Assembly (NCBI GenBank): GCA_023101885.1
Contig: JALPQD010000088.1
Span: forward strand, 6,465,691 to 6,529,690
Source of the DNA: Typhlomys cinereus
Taxonomy: Eukaryota; Chordata; Mammalia; Rodentia; Platacanthomyidae
Reading direction: 5' to 3'
DNA length: 64,000 nt
This document shows, in pieces, positions 37,280 to 46,619 of the stretch. Position 1 is the first letter of the stretch. Each line of letters starts with the position of its first letter. Under the pieces are notes generated by a model. That model had not been told where the DNA came from. It did no database searches and saw nothing but the letters and a program-made list of their open reading frames with translations. A program made the translations under genes and the position numbers.

Positions 37280-39613
37280 TTTGGGCTATCACAGTGTGAC
37301 AGGAATCCAGAGCCATTTTCTGGTCTTTATTAACCTGCTGTTGTCAGGGCTCACTATGTGGCCTAGGGTAACCTTGAACTCATGACCCACCTGCTCAGCC
37401 TCCACTATTGGGCCTGACTAGCGACCCATTCTTGTGGGAACCCAGTGTCCCTTCCTGAAACCAGCCTCAGTCCTTCCAGGGTGATGCCCACAGTGACCTC
37501 CCAACAAAGAACTGGGCCAAGTCAGCTTCCACCACAGGGAAGGGCAGGGCATGAAGCTGGCAAAGAACCATGAACATATAGGGCTGGAGACAGGAGGGTG
37601 TGGTGAGTGAATGGGTGGATGGAACAATGAATGAATAAATGAACATACAAATGGATGGATGGTAGATGGATGGGTAGATAAATGGATGGATGGATGGAAA
37701 GGTAGATGGATGGATGGATAGATGAATATTCAAATGGATAGGTGGGTTGGTGAATGAATTGGGTGAATGGATGGATGGTGTTGCAGTACGCCTGCATGGT
37801 TGCTGACAAATCACCATCAAATGGCCTAAGGGAACAAGGAGTTTATTTTCTTACAATAGTCTGGTTACAATTTCCAGTGCAGCTTGACAGGAGAGCTCAC
37901 ACCCAACACCAGGGCAAGGGAAATGGCCACATCATCTCTACATAATGGCTGAGAGAGGGACAATCCTTACTTGCCAGACCAGCATGGCTGGCCAAGTATA
38001 TACAAGGATGCCAACTTCCTCAATCAGCTCTCCGTATTTTATTCCAGGGCCTAGTCCCACCCACCATGGGCTGGGCCTTCCCAATCAGCTAGACAATCTC
38101 CTGCAGGTTTGCTCTGGGCTTAACTCAACCATGAATTCTCCACAAATGTGCCCAGAGCTCAACCCTCAACTGTCAAGTTGATACCTGTGCCTAATTATGA
38201 CAGATGGGTTGGTGGATGGATGGATGGACCTATAAGTGGGTGACCCAAGAAAGGGCTATTTGGTCTGCCACAGAGGCCTGTACCCCCAGTAGAGCAGAGT
38301 ATCAGAGGGAACTCTGGGACCCATAGAAGCAGACAGACAGGAAGGTGGGAGGGAGTGGGATGGATAGATGAAGGGAAGGGAAGTAGGAAGGGAAGGAAAG
38401 AAGAAAGGAGGGAGGAGAGAAGGAGGGGAACAGGGATAATTACTCAATATGCTTGTAAAACTAAGAAAAAAATTAAAAAAATAGAAACTATGTACGGACG
38501 AGCAGGTGTTGGATGGATGGACGGATTCCTACATGAATGTACAAAAGAGTGGATGGATGGCTGGATTAATCAATGGACGGATGGTGGATTTCTAGATGAA
38601 GAAATTGATGGAGGATGTGTGGGTAGATGGCTAGATAGGTGAGGTGGGGCAGCGGGTGGTCAGGGGAGTAAGTGAGCCAGGGGCCCGGAAGCCCTCCCCT
38701 GCCTCCCGGGCTCTGCAGGTCCAGCCCAGGGCGCTTTGGCAATTCCGGGTCCTTGTCCTCGGGGCGGCCCAGCGAGCTGACATCTTCTTCAAGGCCTGTC
38801 AAGCTTCCAACTGAGGGGCTGTGCCTGGCATCTCGGGGTTTGACAAGGGTAGCGGGCTATTATCCCAAGCCCTCCGAAGGGACTCAGCTGCTCTCATGGC
38901 TCAGCTGCAGCAGCCGGGCGGCTTGTGGCTGATCATTCATCACGGCGGGAGGGGGGATAATGGGGGGGGCGACGGCCCAGCCTGATCGAAATGCAGCCCT
39001 GGGGGGGGGCACGAGCTTCACACTGGATGTCAAGCCTGCCAACATGGAGTCAGTCAACAAGCTGACCCTTCTTGGTCAACCCCTGATGACATGGCAACCA
39101 CTGGATCTGGCTTAGGGGAAAAGGAGCCGCAGAAAAGTACTGTTTGCTGTGGTGCCAGATGGTCTGTGTTCGAATCCTTCCTTCGCCACTAACACCCCTT
39201 GCCGCTTTGACAGAGTCTTTGACTTTATTTAGTTTGAGAGAGAATCAGAGAGAGAACAAGACACGACATGCAGGTGGAGGTAGAAGACTATTTCCAGAAA
39301 TAAGTTCTCTCTTTCCACCCCGTCAGCTCCTGGGACCGAACTCAGGTCGCCAGGTTTGTGAGCAAGTGCCTGATCCACTGACCCACCTCACCTACCCAGG
39401 GCCAAGAATCTGTGTTTGGGGGTGAGTGCATGTGCACATATGTATGCAGGTATGTGTGTGTACATGTGTATGTAGATGTGTGTATACATGTGTGTGGGCG
39501 TGTGTGTGTGCACATATGTATGCAGGTGTGTGTATATGGTGTAGGTGTGTATCTGCACTTGCATGCATGTGCACATGTGTATGCAAGTGTGTGTGCACAT
39601 ATGCACATGCATG
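37280..39613 (-). repeat. right arm of the 2.3-kb inverted repeat
   Basis: Reverse complement of 34957-37279 with scattered indels. Examples: one G fewer near 37322, differences in the ATCC tract, and a small cluster around 39220-39260. Open frames in the left arm reappear on the opposite strand here. It contains no independent genes. Confidence 0.95.
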
Positions 39614-39652
39614 CAGGTGTGTATGTGTACACGATTATGCAGGTGTGTGCAT
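39612..39652. repeat. 41-bp segment identical to 42273-42313
   Basis: Directly abuts the N gap. The inverted-repeat match ends at its left edge. The same 41 bp occur once more, at 42273-42313, followed there by unique OLFM2-side sequence. Confidence 0.95.
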
Positions 39653-39662
39653 NNNNNNNNNN
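39653..39662. other. assembly gap (10 N)
   Basis: Ten consecutive N. The 19 bp after it (39663-39681) equal 37258-37276, just before the palindrome axis. Confidence 1.
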
Positions 39663-39689
39663 TGTCACACTGTGATAGCCCCTCCATCG

Positions 39690-39855
39690 TGCCACCTTTG
39701 GTCCTCACCTGAGGCCAAACTCATGCGCCACCACCTTTGTACTGTCAGCCTGTAAACCTTTCTTCTTTAGACATTAACCAGCCTCAGGCATTTGATTTGG
39801 GCATCCTTCCCTTCAACTGTGAGCACTGTGCTAGTGGGCCGTGACAATCCTGCGC
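39690..39855 (+). mobile_element. MaLR-like LTR 3' end
   Basis: 'cagcctgtaaacctttcttc' followed by 'ttaaccagcctcaggcattt' matches the 3' end of MLT1/MST-type LTRs ('...aataaacttc..ttaccagtctcaggtattt'). Confidence 0.55.
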
Positions 39856-39884
39856 AGGAAGAGACATCACGTCCACACAGCCAT

Positions 39885-40010
39885 AGTAATAATAATAAGA
39901 AGAAAGCAGCCGACATGTGCGGCGCTCCTCTGAGCCATGCCCTGTTCAAAGGGCTTGGCAGCTAATTTCTCACCAAGAAGCAGAGAAGATGGAACCGGAG
40001 TTAATGTGCT
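39885..40010 (+). mobile_element. MIR-like SINE fragment
   Basis: 'aataataataagaagaaagc', 'gagccatgccctgttcaaag' and 'ggcttggcagctaatttctc' follow the MIR 5' core in order. Diverged. Confidence 0.5.
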
Positions 40011-40112
40011 CATCCTGAACCCGCTGCTTCCTCTCACTCACCAGGCTGCCAGCCGCGCCGCTTTGTCTCTGTCATCCGCAAATGGAAATAGCAACAGTCT
40101 GTCTCCCAGAGA

Positions 40113-40945
40113 CTCAACACACACACACACACACAGATGTGCATGCATACGGCTGCATACACATGCACACAAATGTACACACATGCACACAAACACACAC
40201 AAACCATACACAGAACTACATGCACACAAGTGCACGTGAACACAGATGTGCACACACAACTACACACATGTACACAGATGTGCATGCACGCATGTATAAA
40301 ACTATGCACACAACTATACCACATGCACACACATTACATACACATGCACACATGCACATTCACACGATTACATATACATGCACACAGATGCACACACACA
40401 GCCATGCACATAGAGTGCACATACACATGCACATACACAAGTATACACGTGCACACAGATGTATGCACAAACAACTATGCACACAACCACACGCATGCAC
40501 ACACAACTATGCATACACAACTGTGCACATATGTACATGCGCACACACCAATCATACAAATGTGCAGTCACACACATGCCCAGTTGCACACACAATCACA
40601 CACGCACAATTATACTCAAGCCCAATCACACAGATGTATACACATATAATCAATAACTATACACATGCACATGCATGCACACACAATCACATATGTGCAC
40701 ACACACCCACATAACCACACACATGAATACAATACCCAAACGATATATATGCACACACACTCAGACACACACGCACCTACACACATGCATCTACCCACTG
40801 CCCAAACAAGGGAGGAGTCCTTGCCTTGGTGCGTCCTATGGGGAGCTAGCGAGGACAGCACCGTTATCCTACACACGTGCACCCCACACGTGCAAACATG
40901 CAAACCCACACATATGCAACACACACATACACGACAAAACCCAGG
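40113..40945. repeat. CA-rich low-complexity tract of about 830 bp
   Basis: Imperfect alternating CA/TG with ATGCACAC-type units, interrupted only by about 60 bp of unique sequence near 40800-40870. Long frames read as His/Thr or Cys/Val repeats and are not genes. Alternating purine-pyrimidine DNA of this kind can adopt Z-form. Confidence 0.9.
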
Positions 40946-40959
40946 TGTGGCGAGCCTGG

Positions 40960-41220
40960 CCTGCGCCCTCCGTGAGTGTCGCTTTACTACCCTTTGCCCC
41001 CAGCTTCATCTCTCGTCTCGGCCCACTCCCCAGCTTCATCTCTCGTCTCGGCCCACTTACACGCTGGGGAACTACATTTCCCATACTCTCTTTCGGCCCC
41101 GGTTTGGAGAGGCGCTGCTGGAGGACCCGCGGGAGGGACTCAAAGAGAAGCAAGTGGATGCTCAGCCTGCTGGGCCGGGCTGAGTGAGCCGGGCACAGCG
41201 GACCCCCTCTGCAAGTGAGT
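40960..41220 (+). promoter_or_regulatory. candidate promoter / non-coding first exon
   Basis: A GC-rich, repeat-free block with many CpGs. A 30-bp unit beginning CAGCTTCATCTCTCG is repeated in tandem (41001-41030 and 41031-41060). A ZNF143/Staf-like motif, ACTACATTTCCCA, is at 41071-41083. A donor-like CAA|GTGAGT is at 41213-41220. All are on the + strand, upstream of OLFM2 exon 2. The frame that would end in phase 0 at this donor contains a TGA and no later ATG, so it does not supply the OLFM2 signal peptide. A 5' untranslated exon or an unrelated promoter is possible. Confidence 0.35.
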
Positions 41221-41519
41221 TGAAATCTTTCAGAGGCCCACCAGAGCTTAGCGCCCCCACCCAGCTCCCGCGTGGACACAATAACTGCTTAGCGAATACT
41301 TGTGAATAACTGCAAGCTCCAAACTCCAACAGCACAGGACAAGTTCTGACCTCTCTGTTCTGTGTAACCTCAGGCAACAGACTTAACCTCCCTGGGCCTT
41401 TTTTCCCTCTCTTCCTCCTCCTCTTCTCCTTTTCTCCTATTCTTGCTTCTTCCATATGAGTAAGAACTACTCAGCCCCAGTGCCTCTCTCTGCCTTTCTA
41501 AACCCTGTTACCTTGTCTA

Positions 41520-41660
41520 TACCCCACTTTCCATTGCTATAACAAAATACCGGAAGCTGACTACTTTATACACAAAAGAGGTTCGTTCTAGATTTTCAAA
41601 AACACTGACAGCTGTCACTTGCTTGGCTCTGGCGAGGGCCATCTGGAAGATAGTATCGCG
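41520..41660 (+). mobile_element. ancient LTR-like remnant split by a SINE
   Basis: 'ttccattgctataacaaaat' with 'gaagctgactactttataca' resembles the start of mammalian LTR-like repeats ('...tattgctgtaacaaaatacc...'). It serves as the target of the SINE at 41661 and continues at 41970. Confidence 0.45.
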
Positions 41661-41969
41661 GGGGCTAGAGAGGTGGAAGCTTCTGCCTTGCAGGCAGAAG
41701 GTCCTGAGTTCGGATCCTAGACACCACGTATAGACTCCAGGCGGAAGCGGGGGGGGGGGCGGCCAGCGCTTCTGGTCCTGGTGGGGCAGAGCCTGTGAAT
41801 CCAGGGGCAGAGTAAACAAGGAGGAGGTGGAGGCGTCCATGGTGGTTCCCGAATTCACCTGTGGTTCTACACACACATACATACATACGCACACATACAT
41901 ACACACACACGCACGCACGCATACATGCACAATTGAATAAATAATAAATAATAAAAATTTTTTAAAAAA
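41661..41969 (+). mobile_element. young tRNA-headed SINE with perfect TSD
   Basis: Main-family copy flanked by a perfect 14-bp target-site duplication, AAGATAGTATCGCG, at 41647-41660 and 41970-41983. The head lacks part of the A-box region ('gaggtggaagcttctgcctt'), an internal deletion relative to other copies. Confidence 0.92.
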
Positions 41970-42109
41970 AAGATAGTATCGCGGTGGTGAGAGTGTGTAT
42001 GCAAATGTTAAGATCGCATGGGGAGACACTTGCTCATTTTAAATTAAACCAACCCACCCTGGTGGTGCTCAGTGGGCTCAGTACGGGGAAAACTGGGGCT
42101 TCATCGCCG

Positions 42110-42255
42110 GCGCCGCAGACACCGGGCTGAACGGTGCCCGGCTGGCTCCCAAGTGGCTGAGAAGTGGAAGCAGGAGGCTCAGCGGTACAAGGTCAGCCTT
42201 GACTGTGTAGTGCGTTTGAGGCCAGGCGGGACTACATGAGAACCTGTCTCAAAAA
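42110..42255 (+). mobile_element. B1-like SINE
   Basis: 'ggaagcaggaggctcagcgg', 'tacaaggtcagccttgactg', 'gaacctgtctcaaaaaac': B1 core with A-rich end. Confidence 0.7.
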
Positions 42256-42272
42256 ACAAAAGTTACGGCTGG

Positions 42273-42313
42273 TGCAGGTGTGTATGTGTACACGATTATG
42301 CAGGTGTGTGCAT
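42273..42313. repeat. second copy of the 41-bp gap-flanking segment
   Basis: Identical to 39612-39652. Here it runs on into unique sequence ('accaaccccaggggtct'). Confidence 0.95.
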
Positions 42314-42540
42314 ACCAACCCCAGGGGTCTCGTGCTCTGTGTCTTGAAGCAGGGTCTCTTTCCCAACAGGCCCGACCAGCCAGCCCCAGGGATGCAAGAG
42401 TTAACTGGGCTCTGAGGTGGAGGGAGAGGCTGGGCCTGGGGCTCAGTGGGCAGAGCGCAGGCCAGGCAAGAAGCCCTGGGCTCCATCCCAGCACCCCATC
42501 AACCAGGCCTGGGGGAGCCTGTCATGAGCCTGTGAAATGC

Positions 42541-42806
42541 TGGAGGCGGAAGGTCCTGAGTTCGGATCCCAGATCCCACGTATAGACGCCAGGCGGAAGC
42601 GGGGGCGGCCTGCATTTCTGGTCCTGGTAGGGCGGAGCCTGTGAATCCCGAGGCAGAAGGAGATGGAGGCGTCCATGGTGGTTCGCGAATTCGTCCGTGG
42701 TTCTACACATACACAGACACACACACAGACATACACACACACGCGCGCACACATACACACGCACATGCACACAGTTGAATAAATAATAATAAAAAAAATA
42801 AAAAAA
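42541..42806 (+). mobile_element. 5'-truncated tRNA-headed SINE (main family)
   Basis: Begins within the element at 'ggaggcggaaggtcctgagt', lacking the first ~45 bp, and ends with (CA)n and AATAAATAATAATAAAAAAA. Confidence 0.85.
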
Positions 42807-43004
42807 AGAGAAAAAGAGAAAGAAAAAGAAAAAGAGAAAGAAAAAGAAAGAAAGAGAGGGAGGGAGGGAGGGAGGGAGGGAGGGAGGAAGGGAGGAAGGA
42901 AGGAAGGAAGGAAGGAAGGAAGGAAGGAAGGAAGGAAGGAAGGAAGGAAGGAAGGAAGGAAGGAAGGAAGGAAGGAAGGAAGGAAGGAAGGAAGGAAGGA
43001 AGCA
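42807..43004. repeat. GAAA / GGGA / GGAA microsatellite
   Basis: Starts in the A-rich tail of the preceding SINE. It passes from GAAA-type to (GGGA)n and then to about 25 nearly pure GGAA units (42894-43001). Tandem GGAA is a known ETS-factor binding array. Confidence 0.95.
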
Positions 43005-43185
43005 AGCCGACCAATTGTGAGGGTCGGCGTTGTCTCTGCTGTAGGTTCGATCCAGAGAGCTGGGGTGACATCACGGGCCCTTTTGGGAGGCTGTGGGAGA
43101 CGCCCTGCCTGTTCTTGGTACCAGAAATAACTGAGCCCTCTACCCGCATCTGCTGAGTATGTGGGGACATCAGGAGCTGCAGGAG

Positions 43186-43190
<5 letters not shown>

Positions 43191-43240
<50 letters not shown>

Positions 43241-43248
43241 TCTCGCCC
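43191..43248. repeat. (CT)n microsatellite
   Basis: Nearly pure CT run with a single G interruption. Confidence 0.95.
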
Positions 43249-43364
43249 AGCCATATGCTGCCGGGCTGGTTTTAAGAGCTGATTTTTTCTTGGCCTGATT
43301 TCTGGCTCGGCTGAGGTTCCCACGCTCCTGTTTCCCCCCTTACTCCCGCCCAAAAGAAATGACT

Positions 43365-43657
43365 TATTTTATTTAATTAAAAAATTATTATTTATTCAAT
43401 TGTGCATGTATGCATGTGCGCGCGCATGTGTATGTATGTGTGTGTATGTATGTATGTGTGTGTAGAACCACGGGCGAATTCGGGAACCACCATGGACGCC
43501 TCCACCTCCTTGTTTACTCTGCCCTGGGATTCACAGGCTCCGCCCTACCAGGACCAGAAACAGGCCGCCCCCATCTATACGTGGGGTCTAGGATCCGAAC
43601 TCAGGACTTTCCGCCTGCAAGGCAGAGGTTTAACCCCTGAGCCACCTCTCAAGCCCC
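43365..43657 (-). mobile_element. young tRNA-headed SINE (main family)
   Basis: Reverse-complement copy: ATTTATTCAATTGTGCATG tail, (TG)n, body, and the head ending 'ccacctctcaagcccc'. A short deletion in the body distinguishes it from the full-length copies. Confidence 0.88.
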
Positions 43658-43659
43658 AT

Positions 43660-43880
43660 GGAGTCCCAGATTTTTAATGGGTGCATAATATTCCCCCCTG
43701 CCATGGATACATCTTGAATTTTTTAAGTCACTTCCCCTATTGTCAGGGAATGGGAGGGAACAGACATTCTCCTGTGTCCGTGTTTAAACGTTTCTATAAT
43801 GAGCATCCTCAGAACATTCCCAGGATTCAATTTCTGTGGTTTGGATTCTCGGGCTTGGACGGGCTGGGTGAAGGGCAAGG
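43660..43880 (+). mobile_element. ancient L1M 3'-end-like fragment
   Basis: 'gggtgcataatattcccccc', 'cttcccctattgtcaggg' and 'tataatgagcatcctcagaa' follow the old mammalian L1 consensus that reads 'gtgcataatattccattgta ... ccctattgatgg ... aatgaacatcctt'. Confidence 0.6.
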
Positions 43881-45009
43881 ACAGACATCTCACTTGCAAG
43901 TCTGTGGATTGGCAGCCCGCCCTCTCCAAGAGTCTGACGCGCTCTCGTATTTAATTGGAGCGAGGCTGTGGTGTTTTCCATAGCCTCGTGAACCACTTAG
44001 CCGCTTCTCGGGAACAAGGAGAGGGTCAAATACAGATATAAGCCCCAAGCCGCCCCGGCTTCCTGATTAAATTACCAAACCTCTAATGCAATTCTGTCTT
44101 CGGTTTATTAAGAGGCAGCCGCTTGCTCGCTTGCTTCCAGTTGGCTAATCTTACCCCCCCCCCCGCGCCAGGACACAGCAGGTGGCTACCCCCCACCCCC
44201 ACACAGTCCCCTGGGGTGCGTTGCGGGGTGGGGGTGGGGGTCTGTTGTAATCCCTGAGCGTGGGAAAACTATTCTATTCCTACTTTGCCTGTCTGGTCAG
44301 GGCTGAGCCACGCCCCCAGCCCCTCCCTGGGGGATGCTAGACAGGGGTTTTTCCTCCTCCGACTCCAAGCCAGACACCCCGCCTCCTAAGAGAAAAAAGG
44401 ACATTTGGAGTCAACTAACACCGAACCTTCCAGAACATTCCACCAACAGCTCCTGGGATCTCCATCAGGACTGTGCATTTGAACCCAATGCCTCCGGGCA
44501 AGACTCAGGATCTTAGCCTTCTGAGACCCGGGGCATTTAATTACATCACGGTAGAGACCCACCGGGGGGTGGGGGTGGGGGACAGGTGCCTGCCATGCTG
44601 ACAATTATTTTTAGAGAAACCACGGAGGCCAGCTTCTCCTGCCACAGAAATCTCGCTTGTCTTTTACAATTCAATATTTCATAGGCCGGAGGAAAATGTC
44701 TTGTTTGCTTCAAAGGATCTGCAGGCACAGGAGTTCATTGTGGCGTGCAGGGTGGCTTTTGTTTTTACACAAATGCAGAGCCTTGGGAGGGGGATGCAAG
44801 GGAGCTGTGTTTAATTGCTTGGGGACTAGAGCCAGGAAGTGGGGGGACAGGCGGGGACGTTTGGGCTGTTCTTCACAGTTTGGCTTTGGGTTTGTTTTTA
44901 AATTGGATTTGTTCTGAAAGGAGACCAAGCTAATGGTGCATGCTTCTGGAACCAAGGTTTGCAAGTCTTCGGTTGGGCCATCCATCTTGGCTTAGGTCTG
45001 GTTGCGGGC
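43881..45009. other. repeat-poor GC-rich sequence with homeobox-like and G-rich motifs
   Basis: About 1.1 kb without named repeats. Several TAAT-core motifs (43950, 44065, 44535) and two G-rich runs able to form G-quadruplexes (44203-44236 and 44563-44582) are visible. It could hold conserved non-coding elements; no coding exon was seen. Confidence 0.45.
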
Positions 45010-45112
45010 TAGGCTGGGTGGTCTATGTCTGTATGCCCACATAGCTGGTCAGAGACAGAGTTTCAGACTGGCCTGGGCAACTTCAGAGTCTGTCTCAAAA
45101 GAAAAGTAAAAA
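45010..45112 (+). mobile_element. B1-like SINE
   Basis: 'ctaggctgggtggtctatgt', 'gtttcagactggcctgggca', 'gtctgtctcaaaagaaaag'. Diverged B1. Confidence 0.65.
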
Positions 45113-45119
45113 GGGGACT

Positions 45120-45361
45120 TGGGGGGCTGGGGTGTGGGCTCAGGGATTAAAGCTTTTCCTAGTGAGCAGAAGGACCTGAGTTCAGATCCTGCATTCCATG
45201 TACGGGTGGTGACCCGTAATTCTGACTGGAGCTTGGGAAACCCCAGAGTGAAGCAATCGGGAGGAAGAGCAATCCAGGGCAATTTCCTGATGTCCCCTTG
45301 GACCTCCACAGGCACACGCGCTCAAGTGTCCTCATGTATATACACACACAGAGGCAAAAAA
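45120..45361 (+). mobile_element. older tRNA-headed SINE of the main family
   Basis: Head 'ggggctggggtgtgggctca', 'gacctgagttcagatcctgc', 'gggaaaccccagagtgaagc', 'tccacaggcacacgcgctc', A-rich end. Same architecture as the young copies but diverged. Confidence 0.7.
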
Positions 45362-45539
45362 AGTCCTCATTAATACATTAATTATGCAAGCAGTGGGTTT
45401 CATTGTGATGCTTTCATGCAAATATAGAAAGTGTTGGGTCCCTCCTCATCCCTCGGCCTTCCCTCCTCTCCCTCTGACTCCGGTTCATCCCTTCTTCCTA
45501 ACCAGTCCCTGCTCCTTGGATGAACTCTTTTTAGAACTC

Positions 45540-45790
45540 TGTGTGCTCATGTGCATGTGTGTGCATGTGCATGAGTGTGTGTGCATGTGCACGAGTGGGT
45601 GTGTGTGCATGCATGCATGTGCTTGTATGTGTGTGCACGCAGGAGTACACATTCCATGGTGCACACATGGAAGTCAAAGGACACCTGGGGGAGACGGTTC
45701 TTTCCTTCCGCTATGTGGACTCCAGGATTCGAACTCCAGTCAGTCGTTGTGCTGCAGTCGCCTCAACCCGCTGAGCCATCTGCCTAGGGC
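45540..45790 (-). mobile_element. B3-like SINE
   Basis: TG-rich tail, 'acatggaagtcaaaggacac', 'ccgctatgtggactccagga', then the inverted head 'caacccgctgagccatctgc'. Clear B3 order on the minus strand. Confidence 0.8.
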
Positions 45791-45919
45791 CTCTTGTCTG
45801 CTTCTCTTGTTTTGAGTGACCACCCACAGGATAGTGAGGGAAGCCCGGCTGACAGGACCACCGGCAGTTTACTTACTGTGGCCACACCCCACACCGCTGA
45901 AGGAAAGTCACTTTAGTTC

Positions 45920-46500
45920 TTCTCCAGCTTCTGTCAACTGCCTGTCAATCCTCAGATGGGGGCGTGGCCTCAGACACCCCGCCCCCAGCAAGTGTCAGCT
46001 GCCCATCAACTTTAGATAGAGGCGTGCCACTGGAACCCCCTTCCCCTACAACTGTTAACTGCCTATCAATCATTGGGAAGGGCGGAGTCTTGTGAGGCCC
46101 TCCTCCTACCAACAGTTTACTGTCAATCACCAGGGACCCACCAACAGTGTCTCATGAGGCCTCTGCTCCCCCATCAACTGTCAACTGCCTATCAATTCTC
46201 AGAGAGCAGTGGAGGGAGGTCTCAAAGCCCACTCCTCTAGCACCCTTTGCCTATCCATCCTAAGAAGGGGCGTGGTCTCACAAGCCCTCTTTCCCTAAGC
46301 AACTGTTAACTGCCTATCAATCCTCAGGAGCGTGGCCTCATAAGACCCCTCCCCTCAGCAATTGTTAACTACATATCACTTCTTGGGGGTGGGCCCTTTA
46401 TAAGCTCCCTCTCCCTAGGAACTGTTAACTACCTATCAATAGCCCCTCCCCTAGCAACTGTTAACTGCCCATCAATTCTCGGGGAGGGGCGCATGCCCAC
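45920..46500. repeat. 61-bp minisatellite, about 10 units, in OLFM2 intron 1
   Basis: The motif CAACTGTTAACTGCCTATCA recurs, intact or decayed, near 45926, 45987, 46048, 46109, 46172, 46238, 46298, 46357, 46418 and 46453. Spacing is 59-66 bp except for one 35-bp short unit. Most units also carry a GGGCGTGGCC-like box and a CCCCTCCCCTAG-like end. Units differ by substitutions, so the array is not recent. It lies 1.1 kb upstream of exon 2. Confidence 0.9.
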
Positions 46501-46619
46501 CCATGCCTTAGCTCCTGCACTAACTGAGCCATCTTCTGTCTGGGTGCACAGCAACCCGAGGAGGGATTTCCTCCAGGAGGAGGTGTGTGGGCTCCTAAAG
46601 AAGAGGTCCCCCATGGAGG

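Noticed and set aside
36931..37627. Identical 69-codon ORFs on opposite strands (36931-37140 and 37418-37627) suggesting a duplicated gene
   Set aside because: They are mirror copies within the palindrome arms and start in ATCC minisatellite sequence.
40082..40714. 210-codon ORF (+) of His/Thr repeats, and similar frames at 34.9-35.3 and 39.4-39.7 kb
   Set aside because: Translations of CA/TG low-complexity DNA.
42703..43353. 216-codon ORF (-) rich in Leu/Pro/Ser
   Set aside because: Translation of the GGAA/GAAA microsatellite and a CA tract.
45920..46500. Could the regular array be a CRISPR?
   Set aside because: Host DNA is mammalian; the whole 61-bp unit repeats and drifts, with no constant-repeat/variable-spacer pattern.
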